Assembly (NCBI RefSeq): GCF_002266435.3
Contig: NZ_CP029426.2
Span: 6,416,001 to 6,480,000, forward strand
DNA: 64,000 bases
Direction: 5' to 3'
From: Bradyrhizobium amphicarpaeae
GTDB taxonomy: Bacteria; Pseudomonadota; Alphaproteobacteria; Rhizobiales; Xanthobacteraceae
Shown here: one piece after another, positions 17,148 to 25,504 of the stretch
Layout: every line of letters starts with the position of its first letter
Numbering within the stretch: the stretch's first letter is position 1
Notes under the pieces: model-generated
Seen by the model: the letters and a program-made list of their open reading frames with translations, nothing else
Databases searched by the model: none
What the model was told of the DNA's origin: nothing
Program-made: the position numbers and the translations under genes

Positions 17148-17978
17148 ATGACCACGGAAACCACCATCGACACCGGCACCAACGAGCTCCTCTGCGTCAT
17201 CCGCGACCGCGTCGCGATCATCACGCTGAACCGGCCGGAGGCGCGCAATTCGCTGTCGGATGCGTTGACCCCGGCGTTGCGTACGATGATCCGGAGTTGC
17301 GGCGAGGATCGCAACGTCGGCGCGCTCTTGATCACCGGCGCGGGCGAAGCGTTCTGCGCCGGCGGCAACGTCAAGGGCATGGGCGCCCATCGCGACCAGG
17401 CAAAGCTCGAGATGCCGCTTGAAGATCGCATCGCCGATCTGCAGGAACGCCAGCGGCTGCTCACCGGCGCGCTGGTGTCGGTGCGCAAGCCGACCATCGC
17501 CGCCCTGCCCGGCCCCGCGGTCGGCGCCGGGCTCGCCATCGCCATGGCCTGCGACATCCGCATCGCCGCGCAATCGGCCTTCGTCGCCACCGGCTATGCC
17601 CGCATCGCACTCAGCGGAGATTACGGCATCGCCTGGCTGCTCACCCGTCTGGTCGGGACAGCGCGGGCGCGGGAGCTGATGTTCACCGGCGACCGCATCA
17701 ATGCCACGCGCGCCGAGGCCATCGGCCTCGTCAACCGCGTCGTGCCTGACGATAAGCTGCAGGCCGAAGCCTTTGCGTTGGCGAAGTCGCTCGCCGAAGG
17801 TCCGCGCCTGGCGCTGCGCTACATGAAGGACAATCTCGACGAGGCCGTGCTGTTCGACTTCGAAACCGCGCGCGACCACGAGGCCGAACGGCTGATCCGC
17901 CTGACCACGACCGCCGACCACAAGGAGGCGGTGCAGGCCTTCATCGAGAAGCGCAAGGCGGTGTTCACGGGGAAGTAG
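17148..17978 (+). CDS. Enoyl-CoA hydratase/isomerase family protein
   Basis: The 276-residue crotonase-fold protein has a strong GGAGGGAGAG site upstream. Conserved parts are ITLNRPEARNSLSD (residues 24-37) and the oxyanion-hole strand AFCAGGNVKGMG near 68. The second oxyanion element is AALPGPAVGAGLAIAMACDIRIA near 120-142. The LSGDYGIAWLLTRLVG segment and EAIGLVNRVVP follow. It hydrates or isomerises an enoyl-CoA. Neighbouring SDR and acyl-CoA dehydrogenase genes suggest a beta-oxidation-type pathway. The pathway substrate cannot be named. Confidence 0.92.
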   Translation: MTTETTIDTGTNELLCVIRDRVAIITLNRPEARNSLSDALTPALRTMIRSCGEDRNVGALLITGAGEAFCAGGNVKGMGAHRDQAKLEMPLEDRIADLQERQRLLTGALVSVRKPTIAALPGPAVGAGLAIAMACDIRIAAQSAFVATGYARIALSGDYGIAWLLTRLVGTARARELMFTGDRINATRAEAIGLVNRVVPDDKLQAEAFALAKSLAEGPRLALRYMKDNLDEAVLFDFETARDHEAERLIRLTTTADHKEAVQAFIEKRKAVFTGK

Positions 17979-17987
17979 ATCTCTGAT

Positions 17988-18135
17988 CCGTCGCCCTGAG
18001 GTGGCCGCTTCTTTAGCGGCCCTCGAAGGGCGACGGCCCGGCTGTCGCCGCGGGGAATCTCGCCTCATGAGCAGAGGGGCCGTTCATCCTTCGAGGCTCC
18101 CCACGCGTCGCGCGTCTCGCACCTCAAGATGACGG
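17988..18135. repeat. Class C intergenic repeat
   Basis: It begins GTCGCCCTGAGGTGGCCGC and contains CCCTCGAAGGGCGACGGCC. It closes with CTTCGAGGCTCCCCACGCG and CACCTCAAGATGACGG. The same blocks in opposite order occur at 24990-25120. It lies between converging genes (enoyl-CoA hydratase and GNAT). Confidence 0.8.
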
Positions 18136-18141
18136 ATCGGC

Positions 18142-18180
18142 AAAAAAAATACCCAGCCCTGGTTTACCCAGGGCCGGGCT
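18142..18180 (-). terminator. Rho-independent terminator for the GNAT gene
   Basis: Read on the minus strand, a stem CCGGCCCTGG / CCAGGGCTGG closes a loop GTAAA and is followed by TATTTTTTTT. It lies 12 bases beyond the GNAT stop codon. Confidence 0.85.
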
Positions 18181-18191
18181 TCTCAGTTGTG

Positions 18192-18815
18192 TCAGACCGA
18201 GGCTGAGGGGCTTTCGGCCTGACGGGAAAGGGCGGCGAGGCGCCAGCTGGCGCAGGGAATGTCTTTCGGTGCGATCGAGATCTCCTTGTCGAAGCGCACC
18301 AGCTTCCAATCATCGGGGTGATTGACGAAGGCGAAGCCGGATTTGCGTGCGAGCGAGATCATGGTCGCGTTGGAGCGCAGCGTCTCGCCAAAGATGTGCT
18401 CGGCGCCGAGCGCGGCGGCGCGACATTCGAGGTTCTTCATCAGCGCGGTGGCGATGCCGTGGCCCTGCCAATGATCATCGACCGACAGGCCGAATTCCAG
18501 CGTCATGGTTTCGGCATGCAGGGCATAGCGCGCTTCGGCGACGATGGTCTCGAAGCCGTCGATCATCATGGTCGCGACCACGGTGAAGCGATCGCGCTCG
18601 CCGACCTCGAGGAAATCCTGCAGCAGCGCTTTCGGCAGTTCGCTGATCGCACCGAAGAAGCGATTGTAGCGGGAACGAACAGAGAGCGAGCGAAAATAGT
18701 GCTGGAGCTCATCGATGTCGCGCGGCTCGACGAAGCGGACACTGAGCGCCTTACCCTCCCGGGTACGTAGCGTGTCCGAATATTGCTTCAGATCTTCCAG
18801 GCGAAGAGCGGTCAT
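18192..18815 (-). CDS. GNAT-family N-acetyltransferase
   Basis: The 207-residue protein has a GNAT domain at about residues 25-170. Conserved elements are VRFVEPRDIDEL, RSRYNRFFG, FGLSVDDHWQGHGIATALM (the acetyl-CoA-binding Q/RxxGxG/A loop, near 110-125) and ARKSGFAF. It resembles the acetyltransferase domain fused to acyl-CoA synthetases (Pat/AcsA regulators), but here it stands alone. It transfers an acetyl group to an amine of a small molecule or protein; the target is unknown. A terminator follows it directly. Confidence 0.88.
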   Translation of the reverse strand: MTALRLEDLKQYSDTLRTREGKALSVRFVEPRDIDELQHYFRSLSVRSRYNRFFGAISELPKALLQDFLEVGERDRFTVVATMMIDGFETIVAEARYALHAETMTLEFGLSVDDHWQGHGIATALMKNLECRAAALGAEHIFGETLRSNATMISLARKSGFAFVNHPDDWKLVRFDKEISIAPKDIPCASWRLAALSRQAESPSASV

Positions 18816-18883
18816 TACACATGCTCGGGATAAAAGGGACCGCCGGCGCCCCCACAGTCAGGCGGCGCCGGCCTGGCGGCCAA

Positions 18884-19087
18884 TCAGGCCCGCCAGAAGG
18901 GCTTGTCCGCCTCGAAGGCGATGTCGCTCCAGGACAGTCCGACGTCGTGGAGATCGCGTGCGGTCCAGTGGGCCAGCTCCCGCCTGGTTCGGTAGCGCTC
19001 GTGCCAGACGTGAAGGGTCTCGCCGATCTGCTGGATCAGGCCGGGCGCATGATGATTTGTCATCGAATTATGGGTCAAAGTAGACAT
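18884..19087 (-). CDS. Small DUF1127 protein
   Basis: The 67-residue protein has a C-terminal DUF1127 helix-turn-helix-like domain (about residues 25-60). The characteristic pattern is RTRRELAHWTARDLHDVGLS followed by WSDIAFEADKPFW. DUF1127/YjiS proteins are small, Arg-rich and in alphaproteobacteria have been linked to RNA and phosphate or carbon metabolism. It is divergent from a LysR gene over a 110-base gap, a common arrangement suggesting that the regulator controls it. Confidence 0.88.
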   Translation of the reverse strand: MSTLTHNSMTNHHAPGLIQQIGETLHVWHERYRTRRELAHWTARDLHDVGLSWSDIAFEADKPFWRA

Positions 19088-19197
19088 TTTCAGCTCCTTG
19101 AGCTAACCTGGCCGCTAATATCTGCTTCCTGGTGCACTGCGACAAACGACAATTTGTACCCTTTCGCATGAAATAACGTCATGTATCCTGCTGCCAG

Positions 19198-20097
19198 ATG
19201 ACTGCCAGATTGCCGTCCCTGAACGGATTGCGGGCGTTCGAGGCCGCCGCACGCCATCTCAGCTTCACGCTGGCTGCCTCCGAGCTGAACGTGACGCAGA
19301 CCGCGATCAGCCATCAGATCCGAAGGCTCGAGGAAGAGCTCGGCATCCGCCTTTTCATCCGGCAGAACCGCGCGCTGGCGCTGACGCCGGAGGCGCGCGA
19401 CTATTTGCCGGGCGTCCGCGCCGCCTTCAACGACCTCCGGCTTGCGACCGACCGGCTGTTGCGCAAGGACGACGACAAGGTGCTGACGATCTCAACGCTG
19501 GCCTCGCTCGCGGCGAAATGGCTGCTGCCGCGACTGACTGATTTCCAGGAAAGCCATCCCGGCATCGACGTCCGCATCACCACCTCGACCAGCCTGGTCG
19601 ATTTCCAGCGCGACAATGTCGATGCGGCGATCCGCTATGGCCGCGGCCAATGGCCGGGCCTGCGCGCCGATTGGCTGATGGCGGATGAGCTGTTTCCGGT
19701 GTGCAGTCCGTCGCTGCTGCGGGGCGACAAGCCACTGCGGCAACCGGAGGATCTGCGAGGCTATCCGCTGCTGCACACATCGAACGCCAACAGCGACGAT
19801 TGGCGGCTATGGCTGACCGCGGCGGGCCTGCCGGCCGATATCGCGCGGCAGCCCGGCATCACCTTCGACATGATCTTCATGACCATCCAGGCCGCGATCG
19901 ACGGCATCGGCGTGGCGATGGGACGGACCTCCTACGTCCAGGACGACATCGCCAAGGGGCGGCTCGTGGTGCCCTTCAAGATCGCGCTGCCGGCCGACGC
20001 CGGCTTCTACCTGGTCGCGCCGGAGGGGCGCCGCGAAGCGCCGAAGCTGACCGCATTCCGCCAATGGATGCTCGCTGCGACGCAAAATAAAGCCTGA
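19198..20097 (+). CDS. LysR-family transcriptional regulator, GcvA-like
   Basis: The protein has 299 residues. The N-terminal winged HTH (about 5-64) reads LPSLNGLRAFEAAARHLSFT, then AASELNVTQTAISHQIRRLE. The effector domain runs from about 92 to 295, with ISTLASLAAKWLLPRL and MGRTSYVQDDIAKGRLVVPF, features of the GcvA subgroup. It would bind DNA as a tetramer and respond to an unknown small molecule. The divergent DUF1127 gene and the downstream MFS transporter are candidate targets. An imperfect dyad ACAAACGACAATTTGT (19142-19157) lies in the divergent promoter region. Confidence 0.93.
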   Translation: MTARLPSLNGLRAFEAAARHLSFTLAASELNVTQTAISHQIRRLEEELGIRLFIRQNRALALTPEARDYLPGVRAAFNDLRLATDRLLRKDDDKVLTISTLASLAAKWLLPRLTDFQESHPGIDVRITTSTSLVDFQRDNVDAAIRYGRGQWPGLRADWLMADELFPVCSPSLLRGDKPLRQPEDLRGYPLLHTSNANSDDWRLWLTAAGLPADIARQPGITFDMIFMTIQAAIDGIGVAMGRTSYVQDDIAKGRLVVPFKIALPADAGFYLVAPEGRREAPKLTAFRQWMLAATQNKA

Positions 20098-20239
20098 AAA
20101 ATCATCAGCTTCCGCGGCAAAATCAATTGACTCGCAGCCCCCTGCGCGGGAAGGGATGAGACAGATTGTCACAGCATCAATCTGTCGCCTTGCCGTGAAA
20201 TGAGTTCCGGTCCGGCCGCGTCTTTAAGGGAGCAACGTC

Positions 20240-21580
20240 ATGGCTGGACCAGCAACCAATCCGCCCGAGATCAAGTCGCGCATCGGCGCGATCCTGCGTG
20301 CCACGTCAGGCAATTTCCTCGAGCAGTTCGACTTCTTCCTGTTCGGCTTCTATGCACAGGATATCGCAAAGGCGTTTTTCCCCGCCGCAAACGAGACCGC
20401 AGCACTCCTTAATGCGTATGGCGTGTTTTGGCTCGGTGCGCTGATGCGTCCGGTCGGCGCAATCTTGCTGGGTGCCTACATCGACCGCATCGGCCGCCGC
20501 CAAGGCCTGATCGTCACGCTTGCGCTCATGGCGCTTGGTACCGTGGTCATTGCCTTCTGTCCGTCTTACGCCGCGATCGGCGTTGCCGCCCCGGTCATTG
20601 TCCTGATTGGCCGGCTGATACAGGGGTTCTCGGCTGGCGTGGAGCTGGGCGGCGTCTCTGTTTATCTGTCCGAGATCGCGACGCCTGGCAATCGCGGCTT
20701 TTACACCTCGTTCCAGTCTTCCAGCCAGCAGGTCGCGATCTTCGTCGCGGCGATCATCGGCTTCATCCTGAGGGAAGCGATTCCGAGCGATACTTTCCTG
20801 GATTCACTCGGGGGAATCGCGAAGTGGCGCATCCCGTTCTTCGTCGGCTGCATCATTATCCCCGTGATCTTCATGCTGCGGCGATCGCTCGAGGAAACAC
20901 CGGCCTTCCTCGCCATGAAGAAACATCCGACCGCAAACGAGGTGTTCGCCTCGGCGATCGCGAACTGGCGCATTGTCATTCTCGGGATGATGATTGCGGT
21001 GCTGACCACGACGACGTTCTACTTCATCACGGTGTACGCCCCCGGTTTCGGCAAGCAGCTCAACCTTTCGCCGACGGGGACATTGCTCGTGACCCTTCTC
21101 GTTGCGGTGACGAACTTCATCTGGAATCCGGTGGGCGGCGCGGTCTCCGACCGGATCGGCCGCAAGCCTGTGCTGCTGACGATCGCGAGCCTGGCGTTCC
21201 TGACGGCTTACCCGGCACTTTCCTGGCTCGCAGCGGCCCCCACCTTGGGAAAACTGCTGGCAGTCCAGATGATGTTCTCGTTCTACTTTGGCGTCTACAG
21301 CGGCACGATGCTGGGGTGTCTGGTCGAGATCGTGCCGGCACACGTCCGTACCACCTGTTTCTCGATCGCGTTCGCATTGGCTGCAGGCATTTTCGGAACG
21401 TCGACCCCCTTTGTGGCAACCAAACTGATCAGCATGACCAACGGAGACAAGGCCTCGCCGGCGTATTGGCTCATGTTCGGTGCGGTGCTCGGCATCATTG
21501 CCGCATCGATCGTCTATCGCGGCGGGCGCCAGGCGGTGACGACGTATGATGCCACGGCCGAGCCGGTGGCGGGGCACTAG
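20240..21580 (+). CDS. MFS transporter, citrate/tricarballylate-proton symporter type
   Basis: The 446-residue protein has twelve predicted helices. After the start, [20 protein letters not shown] in helix 1 is typical of the metabolite:H+ symporter group. Motif A appears as [13 protein letters not shown] between helices 2 and 3, and a second half-motif as [34 protein letters not shown] in helix 4-5 and [13 protein letters not shown] at the central loop agree with CitA/TcuC-type carriers. It imports a di- or tricarboxylate together with protons. GGGAGCAACGTC precedes the ATG. It follows the LysR gene by 142 bases. Confidence 0.9.
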   Translation: MAGPATNPPEIKSRIGAILRATSGNFLEQFDFFLFGFYAQDIAKAFFPAANETAALLNAYGVFWLGALMRPVGAILLGAYIDRIGRRQGLIVTLALMALGTVVIAFCPSYAAIGVAAPVIVLIGRLIQGFSAGVELGGVSVYLSEIATPGNRGFYTSFQSSSQQVAIFVAAIIGFILREAIPSDTFLDSLGGIAKWRIPFFVGCIIIPVIFMLRRSLEETPAFLAMKKHPTANEVFASAIANWRIVILGMMIAVLTTTTFYFITVYAPGFGKQLNLSPTGTLLVTLLVAVTNFIWNPVGGAVSDRIGRKPVLLTIASLAFLTAYPALSWLAAAPTLGKLLAVQMMFSFYFGVYSGTMLGCLVEIVPAHVRTTCFSIAFALAAGIFGTSTPFVATKLISMTNGDKASPAYWLMFGAVLGIIAASIVYRGGRQAVTTYDATAEPVAGH

Positions 21581-21585
21581 GACGG

Positions 21586-21713
21586 CGTCATTCCGGGGCG
21601 CCCGAAAGGGCGAGCTACGGTGCGCAATTGCGCACCTGACAATCCATTTCTCCCGGCACTCCTGCGGCGCCATGGATTCCGGGCTCGATGCTTCGCATCG
21701 CCCCGGAATGACG
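21586..21713. repeat. Class D intergenic inverted repeat
   Basis: The left end CGTCATTCCGGGGCGCCCGA is mirrored at the right by GCATCGCCCCGGAATGACG. Internal GTGCGCAATTGCGCAC is a perfect 16-base palindrome. The element fills the gap between two converging genes. Confidence 0.85.
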
Positions 21714-21720
21714 GCGGGGC

Positions 21721-22134
21721 CTACAGCTCCACCACCACGTAGTCGCTCTCGACGCTCACCGCGATAGTTTCGGCAACATACGGCCCCTTCACCACGCTCG
21801 CGCCAGGCTCGACATGGGCCGGATAGGCCTTCACGCGGAAGCGGCGAGGATCGCAATAGGACTGGCCGGTGCGGATGTCGAACTCCCAGCCGTGCCAGGG
21901 GCAGCGGATGATCTCGCCGAGCTTGGTGTACTCGATCTCGCCGGGATTATTCGACTGCGCGAGCCCGATCAGCGGCCCCTCGCACAGCGACGCGCCCTGA
22001 TGCGGGCAGCGGTTCATCAGGCCGAAATATTCGCCCTTGATGTTGAAGACCGCGATCGGCCGCCCGTCGATCTCCAGAAATTTTCGCGTGCCCGGCGGCA
22101 GTTCATCGACCGGCGCGATCACATGCCGCGCCAT
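21721..22134 (-). CDS. Rieske-type [2Fe-2S] ferredoxin
   Basis: The 137-residue protein begins at MARHVIAPVDELPPG. The cluster ligands are CPHQG (Cys and His, near residue 42) and CPWHGWEFD (Cys and His, near 75), the C-X-H...C-X2-H pattern. No oxygenase catalytic domain or membrane helix is present, so it is a soluble electron carrier or stand-alone subunit. Its start overlaps the stop of the upstream amidohydrolase by one base (TGATG), implying translational coupling and a shared pathway. Its oxygenase partner is not in the window. Confidence 0.9.
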   Translation of the reverse strand: MARHVIAPVDELPPGTRKFLEIDGRPIAVFNIKGEYFGLMNRCPHQGASLCEGPLIGLAQSNNPGEIEYTKLGEIIRCPWHGWEFDIRTGQSYCDPRRFRVKAYPAHVEPGASVVKGPYVAETIAVSVESDYVVVEL

Positions 22135-23243
22135 CAACCAATCCCGTACAGCGCGCGCGCATTGCCGAGATAGAACGCCTCGCGATTGGCCTCGCTGACG
22201 CCGGCCGGCAGCACGCGCGACGGCTCGTCGTAATCCCAATGTGGATAGTCGGTTGCGAACAGCAGGCGGTCCCAGCCGATCCAGTTGATGACGTCGAACA
22301 GATCCTCGCGGCTTTCAGGGTCTTCCATCGGCTGCGTGGTCCACCACACCTGCTCGCGGATGTATTCCGACGGCGGCCGTTTGACATGCGGCACCTCGCT
22401 CCTGAGCCGTTGCCAGACCTTGTCGAGCCGCCAGGCCAGCGACGGCGCCCAGCCGAAGCCGGCCTCGATCATCACCATCTTCAGTTTCGGGAAGCGCTCG
22501 AACACCCCCTCCAGCACGAGGCTCGCCAGCGCCGATTGCTGGCACTGCGAATGCCCCACCATCTCCTCGATGTAATAAGACGGCCAGCCCGACGGCGTGA
22601 TCGGATTGCCGCCGAAGCCGAAGGCGTGGACGCCGACGGGAAGGCCGGCTTCCTCCGCGGCCTGATAGATCGGCCAGTAGCGGCGCTGTCCGAGCGGCTC
22701 GACATTGCGACTGAGCAGCAGCACCTGCACGAAGTTCTTGTCGCCGGCGCGCTCGCGGATTTCGGCGGCGGCCGACAGCCCGTCCTCATTGCCGACGACG
22801 ATGGAGGCTTTCAGCCGCTTGTCCTTGCTGGTCCATTTGTCGATCTGCCAGTCGTTGATCGCCGAGCACAAGGCGGCCGCGAGTTCGTGGTTGCGGATGC
22901 CCTGCCCGGTGTTGAGCGGATTGAGCACGCCGAGCTGCACGTTGTTGGGATCGAGCAGCTGTTTCTGCATGAAGGAGAGCGAGGAGCCCTGCGGCCCGCC
23001 TTCGGGCGGATAGGCGTCGCGGCGCGAGGCGTTGGGCTGCGCCTTCGGATAGGGCGGGCCTTCCATCATGCCCTGATAGGCATGGACGCCGTAGACCTCG
23101 AGATGATGCTGCCAGCGTTTGGCGAGATAGGGATAAAGCTCGGTGCGAGTAGCGCGCGCCGGATGGATGTCGCAGTCCGCGATCGCGGTTTTGACGGTCA
23201 GGGGGGACGCGGCTTCCTGGTTCTCGCGGAATTGGATATTCAT
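22134..23243 (-). CDS. Amidohydrolase-family protein (ACMSD-like, PF04909 type)
   Basis: The 369-residue TIM-barrel protein carries the metal-site start DCDIHPA (residues 24-30), a mid-barrel VGVHAFGFGG His (near 205), a GHSQCQQ region His, and the late Asp in LLFATDYPHWDYDEP (near 336). This group includes 2-amino-3-carboxymuconate semialdehyde decarboxylases and several hydrolases of aromatic breakdown products. It is followed by the coupled Rieske gene. A second paralogous amidohydrolase lies 24 bases upstream. The substrate is unknown. Confidence 0.88.
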   Translation of the reverse strand: MNIQFRENQEAASPLTVKTAIADCDIHPARATRTELYPYLAKRWQHHLEVYGVHAYQGMMEGPPYPKAQPNASRRDAYPPEGGPQGSSLSFMQKQLLDPNNVQLGVLNPLNTGQGIRNHELAAALCSAINDWQIDKWTSKDKRLKASIVVGNEDGLSAAAEIRERAGDKNFVQVLLLSRNVEPLGQRRYWPIYQAAEEAGLPVGVHAFGFGGNPITPSGWPSYYIEEMVGHSQCQQSALASLVLEGVFERFPKLKMVMIEAGFGWAPSLAWRLDKVWQRLRSEVPHVKRPPSEYIREQVWWTTQPMEDPESREDLFDVINWIGWDRLLFATDYPHWDYDEPSRVLPAGVSEANREAFYLGNARALYGIG

Positions 23244-23267
23244 CGCCTTGCCTCCTTTGGCAGCGGG

Positions 23268-24326
23268 CTAGATCAGGCGGGGATAGGTTGCATGCGGATT
23301 GTCGATCATGATCTTGCGCACGAGATCGGGGGTGAGACCTTCGGGCAGCGCATCTCGGCCGTCGAACTGCCAGTGCGGATAGTCCGTGGAGAATAGGACC
23401 AATTCGTCGGACTGCATATGATCAAACAGGCGAATTAATGTCTCGGCCTCCGGCGGCGCATCAAATGGCTGTAAGGAGAAGCGGATGTTGCTGCGCACAA
23501 TATCCAGCGGCGCGCGGTCGACCCAAGGCGTCTCCATCCGTACCCCGCGCCAGAACTTGTGCAGCCGCCAGAGATAGGGGGAAATCCAGGAGACGCCGGA
23601 TTCCAGCATCACCATTTTCAGGCGCGGATATTTGGCGAACACGCCCTCGACGATCAGGCTGGTGAGCTGGGTCTGGAACGCCTGGGCCTGACCGACATAA
23701 TCCTCGATGTGGTAGGACCCCCATCCCACCGCGGTCGGCGGATTGTGATAGGCGGAGCCCGCGTGGACGCCGACAGGAAGTTCCAGCCGTTCCGCGGCTT
23801 CATAGATCGGCCACAGCGCGCGCTTGCCGAGCGGCGTGTCGCCCATCACCAGCATCAACACCTGGACGAAGCGCTTGTCCTGCGCGCAGCGTTCGATCTC
23901 GGCCACGGCCTTCTCGACGCTTTGCGTCGGGATCACGATCGAGCCGCGCAGCCGGTTGTCGCGATCGAGCCATTCCTTTGCCAGCCACTCATTCAGCGCG
24001 CCGCAGAAGGCGGCCTGCAAATCCTCCGAAAACACCATCTGCACGCCGTAGAGCGGATTGCAGATGGCGTAGCTGAGCTGGAAGGGATCGAGTACATGGC
24101 GCTGCATGTCCTCCAGGCTTTCGCCGGGTTTGCCGCTCTCGGGGCGCCAGTCCGGCCGCGCCGTGATCGGTGAATTCGGCGGATAGGATTGCGAGACGAG
24201 GTCGACCATGCCGCGCGTCGTCACCTGATCGCGCCAATAGTCGTTCAGGTACGGCAGCAGGCTGGTCAGATGCGGCACGGCCGGATGCACGTCGCAATCC
24301 ACCCCGCCTGCGATCAGGGACGCCAT
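23268..24326 (-). CDS. Amidohydrolase-family protein, paralogue of the downstream gene
   Basis: The protein has 352 residues. The start MASLIAGGVDCDVHPA follows GAAGGGA; the frame beyond it to 24377 lacks conservation. Metal residues are the DVH near residue 11, VGVHAGSAYHN near 190, and LVLFSTDYPHWQFDG near 320. Similar spacing of WP(I)YEAAE and EDYVGQAQAFQ shows it is a diverged duplicate of the protein at 22134-23243. The two may act on related substrates or form a heteromer. It is the first gene of the probable three-gene operon with the Rieske protein. Confidence 0.88.
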   Translation of the reverse strand: MASLIAGGVDCDVHPAVPHLTSLLPYLNDYWRDQVTTRGMVDLVSQSYPPNSPITARPDWRPESGKPGESLEDMQRHVLDPFQLSYAICNPLYGVQMVFSEDLQAAFCGALNEWLAKEWLDRDNRLRGSIVIPTQSVEKAVAEIERCAQDKRFVQVLMLVMGDTPLGKRALWPIYEAAERLELPVGVHAGSAYHNPPTAVGWGSYHIEDYVGQAQAFQTQLTSLIVEGVFAKYPRLKMVMLESGVSWISPYLWRLHKFWRGVRMETPWVDRAPLDIVRSNIRFSLQPFDAPPEAETLIRLFDHMQSDELVLFSTDYPHWQFDGRDALPEGLTPDLVRKIMIDNPHATYPRLI

Positions 24327-24471
24327 GACGTTTCCCTTCTCACGTTTCCTCGCATGTCTCTTCTTTGTGCCCGCCATTCAAGCAGGCCTGCCCTCCGCCC
24401 GCAACTCGGCCAAGCCTCGTGTCATATGCTAGGAAGGCTGAGCTCGGTTGCGAATGAATAGGGGGTGCGGA

Positions 24472-24954
24472 ATGAAAGAGCTCGTCGGCATTGCGGAACA
24501 GGTCGCAGCGAAGCTGATCGCGCGCAAACAGACCATCGCCGTGGCGGAATCCTCGACCGGCGGCCTGATCTCGGCCAGCCTGCTCGCGGTACCCGGCGCA
24601 TCCGCCTATTTCCTCGGCGGCGCCGTGGTCTACACCCGCGATGCCAGGCGCGTGCTGATGGATATTTCGGACGAAGGAATGAAGGGCTTTCGCTCCTCGT
24701 CGGAGCCCTACGCGCAACTGCTGGCGGAGCAGATGCGCGGCCGCTTCAACTCCGACTGGGGCCTGTCAGAGACCGGCGCAGCCGGCCCCACCGGCAACCG
24801 TTACGGCGACGCCGCCGGTCATAGCTGCATGGCGGCGAGCGGACCTGTGGCGGAGGTGATGACGCTGGAGACCGGCAGCAGTGACCGGCTCGGCAACATG
24901 CAAATGTTTGCCGCGACGGCGTTGAAGCTGCTGCTGCGGAAGCTGGAGGGGTGA
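24472..24954 (+). CDS. CinA-family protein (C-terminal amidohydrolase domain only)
   Basis: The 160-residue protein begins at MKELVGIAEQVAAK after GGGGGTGCGGA. It corresponds to the CinA C-terminal/PncC domain: AESSTGGLISASLLAVPGAS (residues 24-43), FLGGAVVYTRDARRVLM, and GLSETGAAGPTGNRYGD. PncC enzymes deamidate nicotinamide mononucleotide in NAD recycling. The usual AESCTGG reads AESSTGG, and the usual YSNxAK reads YTRDAR, so this is a divergent member whose activity is not assured. A class C repeat follows. Confidence 0.85.
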   Translation: MKELVGIAEQVAAKLIARKQTIAVAESSTGGLISASLLAVPGASAYFLGGAVVYTRDARRVLMDISDEGMKGFRSSSEPYAQLLAEQMRGRFNSDWGLSETGAAGPTGNRYGDAAGHSCMAASGPVAEVMTLETGSSDRLGNMQMFAATALKLLLRKLEG

Positions 24955-24989
24955 GGTGCCTAGCGCGAGCAGCGACCACGTCTTTCGAA

Positions 24990-25120
24990 CCGTCATCCTG
25001 AGGTGCGAGACACGTGGCGCAACGCGCCGCGTGGGGAGCCTCGAAGGATAACGGCCGAGCTGCCAGCCGGGCCGTCGCCCTTCGAGGCTCGCCGAAGGGG
25101 CGAGCACCTCAGGGTGACGG
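24990..25120. repeat. Class C intergenic repeat, opposite orientation
   Basis: It begins CCGTCATCCTGAGGTGCGAG, runs through GCGTGGGGAGCCTCGAAGGA and GCCGTCGCCCTTCGAGGCTC, and ends GAGCACCTCAGGGTGACGG. These blocks are the reverse complement of those at 17988-18135. The two copies differ in the internal spacer. Confidence 0.8.
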
Positions 25121-25151
25121 TCGCAACTCGCGATCGCGGCGATGATCGACA

Positions 25152-25427
25152 TCACCGTCCCAGATGCCGCATGAAAATCCGTACCACGTAGCCCGGCACC
25201 CGCGGCGCCTCGTCGTAGATATCGGACGCGATCCGTTCGATGGTCTCGCGCAGGGAGAGGAACTGCGCCTGCCGCGCGCTGCTTTCGGTGCCCTGCATTC
25301 CCGCGAGCTCGTCCATCGCGGCGTCGCTGATCTGGCACTGCACGACCTCGTCGCCGCTCAGCATGGTGAAGCGAAAGGCCAGCCGTTCGAGGTCATGGCC
25401 GATGACCCTGTCGCGCATCAGTGGCAT
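25152..25427 (-). CDS. Small DUF1488-like protein
   Basis: The 91-residue protein lies in a longer open frame whose upstream part is not protein-like. The chosen start is MPLMRDRVIGHDLERL. It has a beta-rich first half (LAFRFTMLSGDEVVQCQIS) and a helical second half (FLSLRETIERIASDIYDEAP). The pattern of an N-terminal sheet, a mid-length helix beginning SDAAMDEL, and a final RIFMRHLG is consistent with DUF1488. No function is known. It follows the AMP nucleosidase gene with a 77-base gap and may be cotranscribed with it. Confidence 0.6.
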   Translation of the reverse strand: MPLMRDRVIGHDLERLAFRFTMLSGDEVVQCQISDAAMDELAGMQGTESSARQAQFLSLRETIERIASDIYDEAPRVPGYVVRIFMRHLGR

Positions 25428-25504
25428 GGAAAGCGGTCCGGTCGGCCCCCGCCGGCAATGCTTGGGATTACCGGGCTTGTCAGCCGCAATGAGGTTGAAG
25501 CGCT

